From assembly GCF_002531575.1 (NCBI RefSeq), contig NZ_NWTI01000008.1:62001-126000 (forward strand): a stretch of DNA of 64,000 nucleotides, written 5' to 3'. This DNA is from Bradyrhizobium sp. Y36 (lineage in GTDB: Bacteria; Pseudomonadota; Alphaproteobacteria; Rhizobiales; Xanthobacteraceae). Shown here piece by piece: positions 41,843-50,296 of the stretch. The position numbers were made by a program, and so were the translations under genes. A model generated the notes under the pieces. It worked only from the letters and a program-made list of their open reading frames with translations, did not search any database and was not told the DNA's origin. How positions within the stretch are numbered: position 1 is the stretch's first letter; every line of letters begins with the position of its first letter.

Positions 41843-42616
41843 TTACGTCGCCACCAGCCCCAGCTTGGCGTAGATGCGCCTCGCATAGGCACCGAAGGCG
41901 TCGGTGGTCTTGAGCGGAAGATCACGTGGGAAGGGCAGGTCGATCGGGAAATAGTCGGCCATCTTGGCTGGGCCCGCGGTCAGCACGGCGCAATGCGACG
42001 ACAGGAACACCGCTTCCTGGATCGAGTGCGTGACGAAGATGATGGTCTTGCCGCTCTGGCGCCAGATCCGCAGCATCTCCAGGTTCATCTGCTCGCGCGT
42101 CAGCGCGTCCAGTGCGCCGAACGGCTCGTCCATCAGGATCAACTTGGGATCGTGAATGAAGGCGCGCGCGATGGCGGTGCGCTGCTGCATGCCGCCGGAG
42201 AGCTCTCGCGGATATTTCTGCTCGAAGCCGGCAAGCCCGACCAATTTGAGCAAATCGCGCGCCCGCTCGCGCGCGGCCTTCATCGGCAGTCCCACGATCT
42301 CGGCCGGCAGCAGCACGTTGTCCAGGATGGTGCGCCATTTCAGCAGCAGCGCCTGCTGGAACACCATGCCGATATCGCGGGTCGGATCGAACGGGCTGGT
42401 GGCGTTGCCGATCTTCACCGTGCCGCCGTCGGCGCCGTGCAGGCCGGCCAGGATCTTCATCACGGTGGTCTTGCCGCAGCCGGAGGGGCCGACCAGCGAG
42501 ACCAACTCGCCTTCCTGCACGTCCATGGTGACGTCGGACACGGCCAGAAACTCGGCGCCACCGCTGCGATAGACCTTTCGGACGCCTTGCAGGCTGATGA
42601 ACGGTTCTGAGCTCAT
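41843..42616 (-). CDS. ABC transporter ATP-binding protein (nitrate/taurine/NMT1 type)
   Basis: 257 residues, starting at ATG 42616, which overlaps the stop of the aldolase-like gene as ATGA. Walker A is GPSGCGKTT, signature LSGGMQQRTAIARA, Walker B LILMDEPFGALDALT and the H-loop FVTHSIQEAVF. This is the SsuB/TauB/ThiZ group that energises a permease of the type encoded at 45547 with a binding protein like that at 47165. Last gene of the leftward operon. Confidence 0.95.
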   Translation of the reverse strand: MSSEPFISLQGVRKVYRSGGAEFLAVSDVTMDVQEGELVSLVGPSGCGKTTVMKILAGLHGADGGTVKIGNATSPFDPTRDIGMVFQQALLLKWRTILDNVLLPAEIVGLPMKAARERARDLLKLVGLAGFEQKYPRELSGGMQQRTAIARAFIHDPKLILMDEPFGALDALTREQMNLEMLRIWRQSGKTIIFVTHSIQEAVFLSSHCAVLTAGPAKMADYFPIDLPFPRDLPLKTTDAFGAYARRIYAKLGLVAT

Positions 42617-43668
42617 GCCAGCCATTTGTTCAAGTTGTCGGCGACGAAGCCATCGTCGCTGAGGTCGGCGTGCTCGCGGCAGACGCGGTCGATCTCGTCC
42701 CTCTGGCCGGGGCTGAGGCCCTCGTTCGGGTCGAGGCACCACAAGCCTTTCATCAGGCCCTGGCGCCGCAACACCTCGTGGCAACCGGCGATACAGCCGT
42801 GGAAATTGTTGGCGACATCGAAGAAGGCGCTGTTGCAATCGGTGACGCGGGCATCGAGCGCCAAAAGGTCCGCGGGCACGTTGTCCTTGTGCCGCGCCGC
42901 CTTGCAGCGCTCGAACTGCTTGATCGCACTCGCCGTCCACACCGACCAGTGGCCGAGCAGACCGCCCTTGAAATAGGTGCGCGTCGTGACGCCCTTGTCG
43001 CGCAGGTCGAACGGCAGCATCAGGTCGAGCAGGATGTGATCGTCGTTGCCGGTGTAGAGCGCGACACGGTCGAGCGCACCCGCCGCAGCGACGCCGCGCA
43101 GCACGTCGAGCGTCCGATAGCGGTTGAACGGCGCAATCTTGATGGCGATGACGTTGTCGATCGCGGCAAAGCGCTGCCAGAAGCGGCTCGACAGGACGAC
43201 GCCGCCAACGGCCGGCTGGAGATAGAAGCCGACCAGCGGGATTTCGGCCGCCACCGCCGTGCAATGGGCGATGATCGCGTCCTCGGAGGCGCTCTTCATC
43301 GCGGCGAGGCTGAGCAGACCGGCGTGATAGCCGATGTCGCGGGCGGTGCGGGCCTCCGTGGTTGCCTGTGCGGTCGGTCCCGCAAGGCCTGCGACCATCG
43401 CCAGCGGGCGCTTGGTCCAGTCGGCTGCGGTCTCGGCGGCAAGCTCCAGCACCGGACGATAGAGGCCGACATCGCGGATCGCGAACTGCGTCGTGTGCAC
43501 GCCGACGGCGAGGCCGCCCGCGCCGGCGTCGATGTAATAGCGCGTCAGCGCGCGCTGGTGTTGCTTGTCGAGCTGGCGCTCGGCGGTGAGCGCGAGGGGA
43601 TGCGCGGGCAGCACGGTGCCCTCAGCGATCAGCTTGCGGATGTCGGCGTTGATCTGACTGTGGTGCAT
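42613..43668 (-). CDS. Dihydrodipicolinate synthase/N-acetylneuraminate lyase family protein
   Basis: 351 residues, longer than DapA (about 295). The class I aldolase barrel is recognised from GAGGLAVGVHTTQFAIRD, the stretch YRPVLELAAE, LVGFYLQPAVGG and the Schiff-base Lys in IAIKIAPFNRYRT. A C-terminal extension of about 60 residues (CHEVLRRQGLMKGLWCLDPN onward) is unusual. It probably condenses or cleaves a pyruvate-type substrate delivered by the neighbouring ABC transporter. Stop and start codons overlap with the ATPase gene. Confidence 0.85.
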   Translation of the reverse strand: MHHSQINADIRKLIAEGTVLPAHPLALTAERQLDKQHQRALTRYYIDAGAGGLAVGVHTTQFAIRDVGLYRPVLELAAETAADWTKRPLAMVAGLAGPTAQATTEARTARDIGYHAGLLSLAAMKSASEDAIIAHCTAVAAEIPLVGFYLQPAVGGVVLSSRFWQRFAAIDNVIAIKIAPFNRYRTLDVLRGVAAAGALDRVALYTGNDDHILLDLMLPFDLRDKGVTTRTYFKGGLLGHWSVWTASAIKQFERCKAARHKDNVPADLLALDARVTDCNSAFFDVANNFHGCIAGCHEVLRRQGLMKGLWCLDPNEGLSPGQRDEIDRVCREHADLSDDGFVADNLNKWLA

Positions 43669-43674
43669 GATGTC

Positions 43675-44496
43675 CTATCCGAATTCAGGGCCGGCGACGG
43701 CGAATGGCAGTTCCTCGGCCGCGACAGTGGCGGGCCCGAACCGCATACGCTGGAACGGCCGCTCGATGGTCCAGCCGGAGGCAGTCAGTCCGTCGAGGAA
43801 CGCGCTTTGCGGGGCGACGGCGTCGAGCAGCAGCAGGTTCGTCTCGGAGCGCGTGATCTCGTCAACCAGGACCAGAGCTGCCGCGGCATTGTCGGCCAAC
43901 AGAGGGCCAATATGACGAGCGGTGCGGCCGTCGCGCACCAGCGCAATGGCACCGTTCGCAGTAACGATGCGCGAGCCGGCGCGCTGGGCGAAGGCGGAGA
44001 GGAGGGCGGTTCGGTCGAAGCCGGTGGCTCGCCGGTCCCGCGCGGCAAGCGCTTCGAGCGTTGCGGATGGCGATGGCGGCGCTTCCGCCCGTCCAGGCCG
44101 CGCCAGCTTCAGGCGGCGCAATTGCAGCGTCGGCGTGAAGCCGAGCGGCCCGTAGACGGCAGCGCCGTCCGGCGTGGCGTCGAGCCAGCTCGTCAGGCCG
44201 TTCTGGCGTGCCGTCTCGAGGCAGGTATCCACGAGACGGGTGGCAAGGCCGCGGCGGCGGTGCGTGCCTGAGACCAGCACCATGCTGATCCAGGCGTTGT
44301 TGCCGGAATAGGGCAGCAGTGCTGCAGTTGCGACCAGCCGCATGTGGTCACGAATGCCGAACACGATTCCCTCGCGCAGGAAGATGCGCCAGTCCTCGTC
44401 GGTCTGGTTCCAGTGCGCCTCCGTCGACAGCGCGAGCCCCGCGATCGCATCGTCAGTGCCGAGCTTGAGAATGGGCGCACCGTCAGTACCGGCCAT
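43675..44496 (-). CDS. GNAT family N-acetyltransferase with C-terminal extension
   Basis: 273 residues from the ATG at 44496, which lies inside the last codons of the upstream gene. The N-terminal half is a GNAT domain: GLALSTEAHWNQTDEDWRIF, ISMVLVSGTHRRRGLATRLV (acetyl-CoA loop) and TPDGAAVYGPLGF. The C-terminal half (about 150-273) resembles a second, SCP2- or GNAT-like lobe with FDRTALLSAFAQRAG and WTIERPFQRMRFG. This layout is seen in acetyltransferases of the 'YitI' type. It is within the ABC/aldolase operon, so its substrate is probably the transported compound or its product. Confidence 0.85.
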   Translation of the reverse strand: MAGTDGAPILKLGTDDAIAGLALSTEAHWNQTDEDWRIFLREGIVFGIRDHMRLVATAALLPYSGNNAWISMVLVSGTHRRRGLATRLVDTCLETARQNGLTSWLDATPDGAAVYGPLGFTPTLQLRRLKLARPGRAEAPPSPSATLEALAARDRRATGFDRTALLSAFAQRAGSRIVTANGAIALVRDGRTARHIGPLLADNAAAALVLVDEITRSETNLLLLDAVAPQSAFLDGLTASGWTIERPFQRMRFGPATVAAEELPFAVAGPEFG

Positions 44497-45520
44497 CGCG
44501 CACCTCATATTTGGTGGGCTTGCCGAGGCTCGGCATGGCGCGGGAGACCCAGTCGGCGGTCCAGGCGATCAACTGCTCGGTATCGACGACCGGAAGGCCG
44601 AACAGCGCGACCGCCTTTGACGTGTCGGTCAGCCACGCCGTCGGCTCCTCCTTGCCCGTCAGCACCGGGGCCCGACCGAACCTTGCGCCGAACTTCTGGG
44701 CGAGATCGCGCACCGCCAGGATCTCGTGGCCGCTGACATTGATCGGTGAGGTCGGCGACGTGCAATGGGCGAGGCAGCGCAGCGCCTGCGCCGACGCATC
44801 GCCCTGCCAGATGAAATTGACGTGGCCAAGGCTGACGTCGATCGGCGCGCCCGTCAGCACTTTCGTCGCGATGTCGTGCAGCACGCCGTAGCGCATGTCG
44901 ATCGCGTAGTTGAGGCGGAACAGGCGGCCGGGCGTGCCGAACTTGCGCGAAAAATACTCGAACATGCGCTCGCGGCCGACGCAGGACTGGGCGTATTCAC
45001 CGGGCGGGTCAGGCGCCATGTCCTCGGTCGAGCCTTTGCCGTCGACGCGGACGAACGGATAGACGCAGCCGGTCGAGAACGCCACGATGCGCGAGGACGG
45101 GAAGGCCTGCGCGACCAGCGCCGGCACGTGCGCGTTCATCGCCCAGGTCAGCGACAGATCGCCCTCGGCGCCGAACTTGCGGCCGGCCATGAAGACGATG
45201 TTCGGCGCCTTGGGCAGCGCCTGGATGGCCTTTTCGTCCATCAGGTCGCAATTGATCGTCTCGACGCCGCGCGTATGCAACCAGTCCTTCACGCCGGCCT
45301 CGCTGAAGCGGGCGACGCCGATGACGCGGCGGTCCGGCGCGGCCGCCTTCGCAAGTCCCGCCAGCGTCGGGCCCATCTTGCCGCCGACGCCGAGGATCAT
45401 GATGTCGCCCTCGACCTTTTTGAGGTCGTCGATGAGGGCCTGGGTTGGCCGGCACAGCAGCTCGTCGAGGGTCGCGATATCGGGGATGGTCTTCGGCAGG
45501 GTCTCGCGGGCAAGCAGCAT
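44483..45520 (-). CDS. NAD-dependent epimerase/dehydratase family protein
   Basis: 345 residues. The extended-SDR nucleotide-binding motif is MILGVGGKMGPTLAGLAK. Later come NIVFMAGRKFG, IVAFSTGCVYPFV and YAQSCVGRERMFEYFS, where the usual YxxxK is altered to a Tyr...Arg arrangement. Then come RLNYAIDMRYGVL and INVSGHE. About 40 residues precede the Rossmann motif. It presumably oxidises, reduces or epimerises a sugar- or polyol-like substrate. It overlaps the GNAT gene by 14 bases. Confidence 0.85.
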   Translation of the reverse strand: MLLARETLPKTIPDIATLDELLCRPTQALIDDLKKVEGDIMILGVGGKMGPTLAGLAKAAAPDRRVIGVARFSEAGVKDWLHTRGVETINCDLMDEKAIQALPKAPNIVFMAGRKFGAEGDLSLTWAMNAHVPALVAQAFPSSRIVAFSTGCVYPFVRVDGKGSTEDMAPDPPGEYAQSCVGRERMFEYFSRKFGTPGRLFRLNYAIDMRYGVLHDIATKVLTGAPIDVSLGHVNFIWQGDASAQALRCLAHCTSPTSPINVSGHEILAVRDLAQKFGARFGRAPVLTGKEEPTAWLTDTSKAVALFGLPVVDTEQLIAWTADWVSRAMPSLGKPTKYEVRDGRY

Positions 45521-45546
45521 GGATTGGGTCCTTGGGTCTGCCGTTG

Positions 45547-46317
45547 TCAGGTCTGTCTGGCGTCGCCGACGACGAACATGCGTTCGAGGGCGAGCACCAG
45601 GCCATAGAGAGTGACCCCAAGCAGCGTCAGCAGCACGACCGCCATTACCATGGCGGGTGTGTCGAGGGCCGACTGCACCTGGATCATGAGGTAGCCGAGC
45701 CCGCGCTCGGAGGCGATGAACTCGCCGACGATGGCGCCGGCGACCGCCAGGATGGCGCCGACCTTCATGCCGGAGAACACGTAAGGCAGCGATCCCGGCA
45801 GCTGGATCTTGCGGAACAGCGTCCAGCGCGAGCCGCGCAGCGATTTGACGAGATCGAGCAGGTCAGGCTCGACCTCGCGCAGGCCGCGCGCGGTGGTGAG
45901 CAGGATCGGGAAGAAGCAGATGCTGAAGGCGATCAGGATGTTCGGCACGATGCCGTAGGAGAACCAGACGATGAAGAGCGGGCCGAGCGCGACCTTCGGG
46001 ATCATGTTCAGCGTCACGAACAGCGGCAGCAGCACGAGGCTCAGCAGCGGCGCCCAGCTGAAGATCACCGCGAGCGCGACGCCGACGACGGCGCCGAGCG
46101 CGAAGCCGCCGAGGATCTCGACCGCGGTCACCAGCGTGTTGGCGCCCCAGGCATAGCTCGCGGTCCCCAGCGTCTGCACGGTCGCCAGCGGGGAGGGCAG
46201 GATGAATTTCGGCACATGGAAGGCATCGACCGCGACCTGCCACAGCACGAGCACGGCGAGGTGCACGACCAGGATGATCGCAAAGCCGCGCCAGCTGCGT
46301 GCCCTGTCTGCTGCCAC
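45547..46317 (-). CDS. ABC transporter permease (SsuC/TauC type)
   Basis: 256 residues from GTG 46317, preceded by GGGAG eight bases upstream. A TTG at 46404 would add 29 residues but overlap an operator-like palindrome. About six transmembrane helices. The EAA loop is seen around EPDLLDLVKSLRGSRWTLFRKIQLPGSLPYVFSG. It forms the membrane part of the importer with the ATPase at 41843 and the binding protein at 47165. First gene of the leftward operon. Confidence 0.92.
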   Translation of the reverse strand: MAADRARSWRGFAIILVVHLAVLVLWQVAVDAFHVPKFILPSPLATVQTLGTASYAWGANTLVTAVEILGGFALGAVVGVALAVIFSWAPLLSLVLLPLFVTLNMIPKVALGPLFIVWFSYGIVPNILIAFSICFFPILLTTARGLREVEPDLLDLVKSLRGSRWTLFRKIQLPGSLPYVFSGMKVGAILAVAGAIVGEFIASERGLGYLMIQVQSALDTPAMVMAVVLLTLLGVTLYGLVLALERMFVVGDARQT

Positions 46318-46400
46318 CGATTGCTCCCTGTTGGCGCGGCTGCGATGCCGCAAATCTTCAGCCCAAGCAGTCGCAAGCCTAGCCGGCCTCGGGGCAAGTT

Positions 46401-46416
46401 TCAACCAGTTGGTTGA
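46401..46416. promoter_or_regulatory. TetR-type operator upstream of the ABC/aldolase operon
   Basis: TCAACCAGTTGGTTGA has perfect seven-base arms around GT. The core ACCA-N2-TGGT is that of the RutR consensus TTGACCA-N2-TGGTCAA. It lies between the tetR stop (46417) and the permease start, with a sister site at 47067-47082. Confidence 0.65.
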
Positions 46417-47064
46417 TTATGGCCGGAGCGACTGCAGCACCAGGTCGGCGACGTGCCGGCGGCGGGTGCGCCGCTGGGTGCGGCTCGACAGGTCCTTGCC
46501 GAAGATCGCCGACAGCGTCGGCGTGTTGGAGAAGAAGAAATAGCTGAGGCCGGCAATGGAGATATAGAGCTGGACCGGGTCGATCCCCTTGCGGAACACG
46601 CCCGCGCGCACGCCTTCCTTGAGGATGTGCGAGACGCTCTTCACCAGCGGGGAATGCATCGCTTCCAGCCGCGTCGAGCCCCGGACGTGGCGGGCGCCGC
46701 CGCGGTTTTCGTCGTTCAAAAGCACGATGAAATCAGGGTTTGCGGCCAGATGGTCGAACGAGGCCTCGATCAGCCGGCGGATCGCCTTCTCCGGCGGCAG
46801 GCCTTCGAGATTGAGCTTTCGCTCCTGCTCGCGAATGTCCTCATAGACCCATTCGAGCACGGCGAGGTAGAGCGCGTCCTTGTCGCCGAAATAGTGGTAG
46901 ACCAGCTGCTTGTTGACGCCGGCGCGCATCGCGATCTCGTCGACGCGGGCGCCGGCAAAGCCGTGCCGGGCGAACTCCTGGCGGGCCGCGGTGAGGAGTT
47001 TCTTGCGGGTGGCAACGGGGTCGCGCCGCTGCGGCACGGTGTCGCCAGATCGTTTTGCGGGCAT
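46417..47064 (-). CDS. TetR/AcrR family regulator, RutR-like
   Basis: 215 residues from ATG 47064. The helix-turn-helix is typical: TRKKLLTAARQEFARHGFAG, ARVDEIAMRAGVNKQLVYHYFGDKDALYLAVLE. The C-terminal ligand domain (FDHLAANPDFIVLLNDENRGG, FFFSNTPTLSAIFG) resembles the RutR/NicS branch. It is flanked by two operator-like palindromes, one at its own promoter facing the binding-protein gene and one at the permease promoter. This makes it the likely repressor of the whole locus, released by the transported compound. Confidence 0.92.
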   Translation of the reverse strand: MPAKRSGDTVPQRRDPVATRKKLLTAARQEFARHGFAGARVDEIAMRAGVNKQLVYHYFGDKDALYLAVLEWVYEDIREQERKLNLEGLPPEKAIRRLIEASFDHLAANPDFIVLLNDENRGGARHVRGSTRLEAMHSPLVKSVSHILKEGVRAGVFRKGIDPVQLYISIAGLSYFFFSNTPTLSAIFGKDLSSRTQRRTRRRHVADLVLQSLRP

Positions 47065-47066
47065 TT

Positions 47067-47082
47067 CCAACCAAACAGTTGA
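47067..47082. promoter_or_regulatory. Second TetR-type operator, between tetR and the binding-protein gene
   Basis: CCAACCAAACAGTTGA shares CAACCA-N4-(A/G)GTTGA with the site at 46401. CAAC and GTTG are spaced by six bases in both. It begins two bases from the tetR ATG, as expected for autorepression, and precedes the divergent gene at 47165. Confidence 0.55.
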
Positions 47083-47164
47083 CAAGTTGAGGGCGGGCTT
47101 GTTGCATTGGTATCCTCACACGGGGAGAGCGACAAGCCGGGTCGCGGCAATGAGGAGAGATGCG

Positions 47165-48181
47165 ATGAAGCGTTTGCAGGCGGCGGGCTCGGCCCTTGTC
47201 TTGACCCTGATGCTCGGCATGGCCGCGGTGCCCGCGCAGGCGGGGGAGGCCGTCAACCTGATCCTGAACTGGACGCCCACGGCCGATCACTCGCCGTACT
47301 ATTACGCCAAGGCGCAGGGCTGGTACGAGAAATCAGGCATCGATCTCACCATCGAGATCGGCAAGGGCTCCGGCGTCTCCGCCGCCAAGGTCGGCTCCGG
47401 CGGCTCGCCCTTCGGCGTCGCCGATCTCGCCACCATGCTGGTGGCCAAGAGCAAGGGCGCCGACACGGTCGCGGTGATGAGCGTCTATGCCAATACCGGG
47501 CAGACCTTCTACTGGCTGAAGAGCCATGGCGTGAACGGGGTCAAGGATTTCGCCGGCCACAAGATCGGCAATCCTCCAGGCGATGCCTCGCGCGTGATGT
47601 GGCCGGCCTTCGCCAAGGCCGCAGGGCTTGCGCCCGACTCCGTCGGCTTCGTCAATGTCGGGCCGACGGCGAAGATCGCGGCGCTGAAGAGCCACACCGT
47701 CGACATCATCAGCGACTTCTACAACGAGCACGATCTGAAGGTGATCGAGTTCGGCCAGGACCTCGGCTACGTCAACTGGAAGGACATCGGGCTCAACCCT
47801 TACGGCAACTCGCTGATCGTCAACGGCGCCTATTTGCAGAAGAATCCGAAGGTGGTCGAGGACTTCGTGCGCGTCACCCAGAAGGCCTTTGCGGCCTGCG
47901 TCGCCGACGCCACGCCGTGCCTGAAGGCGTTGCTCGACCAGGTCTCGGGTCTCGACAAGGAAAACCAGGAGCGCCAGTGGGAACGCATCAAGTTCCTGAT
48001 GACGGACGAGTTCACGACGACCAAGGGGCTAGGCTGGATCGACGGCGAGCGGATGAAAAAGGACTACGAGCTGGTCCAGACCTATCTCGGCATGGAGAAG
48101 CCGTTCGATGTCACGACGGCGTTTACGACCAAGATGCTGGATCCCGCGATCAAGATGGATGCGAGCAAGGTGAAGAAGTAG
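47165..48181 (+). CDS. ABC transporter substrate-binding protein (NMT1/THI5-like)
   Basis: 338 residues from ATG 47165, with GAGGAG seven bases upstream. Signal peptide to about residue 26 (AVPAQA). NMT1/THI5-like fold: VNLILNWTPTADHSPYYYAK, AQGWYEKSGIDLTIEIGKGS, GVADLATMLVAKSKG and KIGNPPGDASRVMWPAFAK. Known members bind pyrimidines of thiamine breakdown, sulfonates or similar small molecules. It is divergent from tetR and pairs with the permease and ATPase encoded leftward. An IR element follows. Confidence 0.93.
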   Translation: MKRLQAAGSALVLTLMLGMAAVPAQAGEAVNLILNWTPTADHSPYYYAKAQGWYEKSGIDLTIEIGKGSGVSAAKVGSGGSPFGVADLATMLVAKSKGADTVAVMSVYANTGQTFYWLKSHGVNGVKDFAGHKIGNPPGDASRVMWPAFAKAAGLAPDSVGFVNVGPTAKIAALKSHTVDIISDFYNEHDLKVIEFGQDLGYVNWKDIGLNPYGNSLIVNGAYLQKNPKVVEDFVRVTQKAFAACVADATPCLKALLDQVSGLDKENQERQWERIKFLMTDEFTTTKGLGWIDGERMKKDYELVQTYLGMEKPFDVTTAFTTKMLDPAIKMDASKVKK

Positions 48182-48204
48182 GGGACCTTTAGCCCCACGC
48201 GCGG

Positions 48205-48309
48205 TGTCATGCCCCGGCTCGATCGGGGCATCCAGTACGCCGCGGCCTGTCGATCGACTCGCGAGCGTCTCGGAGCACTGGATCGCCCGGTCAAGCCGGG
48301 CGACGACGG
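48205..48309. repeat. Intergenic palindromic repeat, family E
   Basis: Arms GTCATGCCCCGGCTCGATCG... (48206 on) and ...CCGGTCAAGCCGGGCGACGAC (to about 48308) form a large imperfect inverted repeat. Each arm also contains ATCCAGT(A/G)C-type ends facing inward. It lies between the binding-protein gene and minC. Confidence 0.7.
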
Positions 48310-48380
48310 CGGTGTGCCGGGCGAGAGCGAGCGTCCAAAGGGCGCTTGGCCACCATCCTGCCACGTAATCCCACGGAGAA

Positions 48381-48418
48381 TTAACTCGCCGTTAACCATA
48401 TCCGCCGCATCGTTAACC
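48381..48418. promoter_or_regulatory. CtrA box upstream of minCDE
   Basis: TTAACTCGCCGTTAAC (48381-48396) is an exact TTAA-N7-TTAAC. A second half site GTTAACC lies at 48412-48418. The box is 52 bases before the minC ATG, the position of a promoter-proximal activator site. CtrA control of minCDE is known in Sinorhizobium. Confidence 0.75.
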
Positions 48419-48447
48419 ATTCAATAACAGGGAACGAGTCGGCCGCT

Positions 48448-49146
48448 ATGGAGGCTGCAGTCAAACCTCAACGCCAAATGGTGCGCCTGCGCGGGCGCTC
48501 CTATGTGGCATTCGTGTTTACGCCGACGGTTCCGGTCCAGGACTGGCTGCACGAGATCGACGCCACCATCGCGCGCTCGCCGGGCTTCTTTGCCGGCCGG
48601 CCCGTGGTGATCGATTTATCCTCGGTCGATCTCAGCCAGTCCGGCATCGGCCATCTGCTCACCAGCCTGCAGGACCGCAATATCCGCGTGCTCGGCATCG
48701 AGGGCGTGGAGGAGGCGAGGCTGACCCCGATGATGCCGCCGCTGCTCTCGGGGGGGCGCAGCTGCGTGGTCGAGCCGACCGCGCCGAAGAAGCCCGAATC
48801 GAAGTCCGAGACCAAGCCGACCTCGCTGCTGTTGGAAAACCCGGTGCGCTCGGGCCAGACCGTGATCTTCCCGGAAGGCGACGTCACCATCCTGGGCTCG
48901 GTCGGGTCCGGCGCGGAAGTCGTCGCCGGTGGCTCGATCCACATCTACGGCGCCTTGCGCGGCCGCGCGATGGCTGGCGTGAACGGTCACACCAGCGCGC
49001 GCATCTATTGCCAGAAGATCGAAGCCGAGCTGCTTGCGATCGATGGGTTTTATCAGACCGCCGACGATATCGACGCCGCGCTTCGCGGGCGGCCTGCCCA
49101 GGCCTTCCTGCAGGGCAACACCATGCGAATTACCGCGCTGAACTGA
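48448..49146 (+). CDS. minC: Septum site-determining protein MinC
   Basis: 232 residues. The N-terminal domain (about 10-95) gives VRLRGRSYVAFVFTPT and a STAS-like VVIDLSSVDLSQSGIGHLL. The C-terminal beta-helix (about 125-228) has the Gly-rich repeats RSGQTVIFPEGDVTILGSVG, AEVVAGGSIHIYGALRGRAMAG and ARIYCQKIEAELLAIDG. With MinD it forms the FtsZ polymerisation inhibitor that blocks division near the poles. First gene of minCDE, with 19 bases to minD. Confidence 0.96.
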   Translation: MEAAVKPQRQMVRLRGRSYVAFVFTPTVPVQDWLHEIDATIARSPGFFAGRPVVIDLSSVDLSQSGIGHLLTSLQDRNIRVLGIEGVEEARLTPMMPPLLSGGRSCVVEPTAPKKPESKSETKPTSLLLENPVRSGQTVIFPEGDVTILGSVGSGAEVVAGGSIHIYGALRGRAMAGVNGHTSARIYCQKIEAELLAIDGFYQTADDIDAALRGRPAQAFLQGNTMRITALN

Positions 49147-49165
49147 CCAGAAGGAGATTTCAGAA

Positions 49166-49981
49166 ATGGCCAAGGTACTGGTCGTGACATCAGGCAAGGG
49201 CGGGGTCGGCAAGACCACGACGACCGCCGCCCTGGGAGCAGCGCTGGCGCAGCGCGGCGACAAGGTCGTCGTCGTCGATTTCGACGTCGGCCTGCGCAAC
49301 CTCGACCTCGTCATGGGTGCCGAGCGCCGCGTGGTGTTCGACCTCATCAACGTGGTGCAGGGTGTTGCGAAACTCCCGCAGGCGCTGATCAAGGACAAGC
49401 GGCTGGAAAACCTCTGGCTGCTGCCGGCCTCGCAAACCCGCGACAAGGATGCGTTGACGGAAGAGGGGGTCGGCAAGGTCATCGAGGACCTGCGCGCCCG
49501 CTTCGACTGGGTGATCTGCGACAGCCCGGCCGGCATCGAGCGCGGCGCCTCCATGGCGATGCGCTTTGCGGATGAAGCCGTGATCGTCACCAATCCGGAA
49601 GTCTCCTCGGTGCGCGATTCCGACCGCATCATCGGCATGCTCGATTCCAAGACGGTACGGGCCGAGAAGGGCGAGCGCGTCGAGAAGCACATTCTCATCA
49701 CCCGCTACGACCCTTCGCGCGCCGCGCGCGGTGAGATGCTGACCATCGAGGACATCCTTGAGATCCTCGCAACGCCGCTGCTGGGCATCATCCCCGAGAG
49801 CCAGGACGTGCTGCGTGCCTCCAACGTCGGCACGCCGGTGACCCTGTCGAACGCCGACGGTGCGCCTGCGCGGGCCTATATCGACGCGGCGCGCCGGCTC
49901 TGCGGCGACACCGTGCCGATGCAGGTGCCGACCGAGCGGAAGGGCTTCATAGATCGTCTGCTGCGACGGAGGGCTGCATGA
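49166..49981 (+). CDS. minD: Septum site-determining protein MinD
   Basis: 271 residues. The deviant Walker A is VTSGKGGVGKTTTTAALGAA, with switch motifs in VVVVDFDVGLRNLDLVMG and VICDSPAGIERGA. The C-terminal amphipathic membrane-targeting helix is RKGFIDRLLRRR. The ATPase recruits MinC to the membrane and is displaced by MinE. Its stop codon overlaps the minE start (ATGA). Confidence 0.98.
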   Translation: MAKVLVVTSGKGGVGKTTTTAALGAALAQRGDKVVVVDFDVGLRNLDLVMGAERRVVFDLINVVQGVAKLPQALIKDKRLENLWLLPASQTRDKDALTEEGVGKVIEDLRARFDWVICDSPAGIERGASMAMRFADEAVIVTNPEVSSVRDSDRIIGMLDSKTVRAEKGERVEKHILITRYDPSRAARGEMLTIEDILEILATPLLGIIPESQDVLRASNVGTPVTLSNADGAPARAYIDAARRLCGDTVPMQVPTERKGFIDRLLRRRAA

Positions 49982-50259
49982 GCATGGGTCTGCTCCGGCT
50001 TCTCCGTGGCAACAAGGCTTCCGCACCCGTCGCTCGCGAACGGTTGCAGATCCTGTTGGCCCATGAACGCGGAATGCGCGGCCAGCCCGACCTGCTCGGC
50101 GTGCTGCGCGAGGAGATTCTCGCCGTCGTGTCCAAGCATGTGATGCTGGATCCGACCAAGGTCATCGTGCGGCTCGAGCGCGGCGACGAGGTCTCGACCC
50201 TCGAGGTCGATATCGAGGTGCCCAATGATTTCGAGCGCAAGAAAGTGGCGGTCGCGTAA
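49978..50259 (+). CDS. minE: Cell division topological specificity factor MinE
   Basis: 93 residues. The N-terminal anti-MinCD segment (MGLLRLLRGNKASAPVARERLQILLAHER) is followed by the dimerisation domain with LLGVLREEILAVVSKHV and VRLERGDEVSTLEVDIEVP. It drives pole-to-pole or polar restriction of MinCD. Translation is probably coupled to minD through the four-base overlap. Confidence 0.97.
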   Translation: MSMGLLRLLRGNKASAPVARERLQILLAHERGMRGQPDLLGVLREEILAVVSKHVMLDPTKVIVRLERGDEVSTLEVDIEVPNDFERKKVAVA

Positions 50260-50296
50260 GGGCGCGGCCGGCGGCTCCCAGCTTTGGGGTGGGTGA

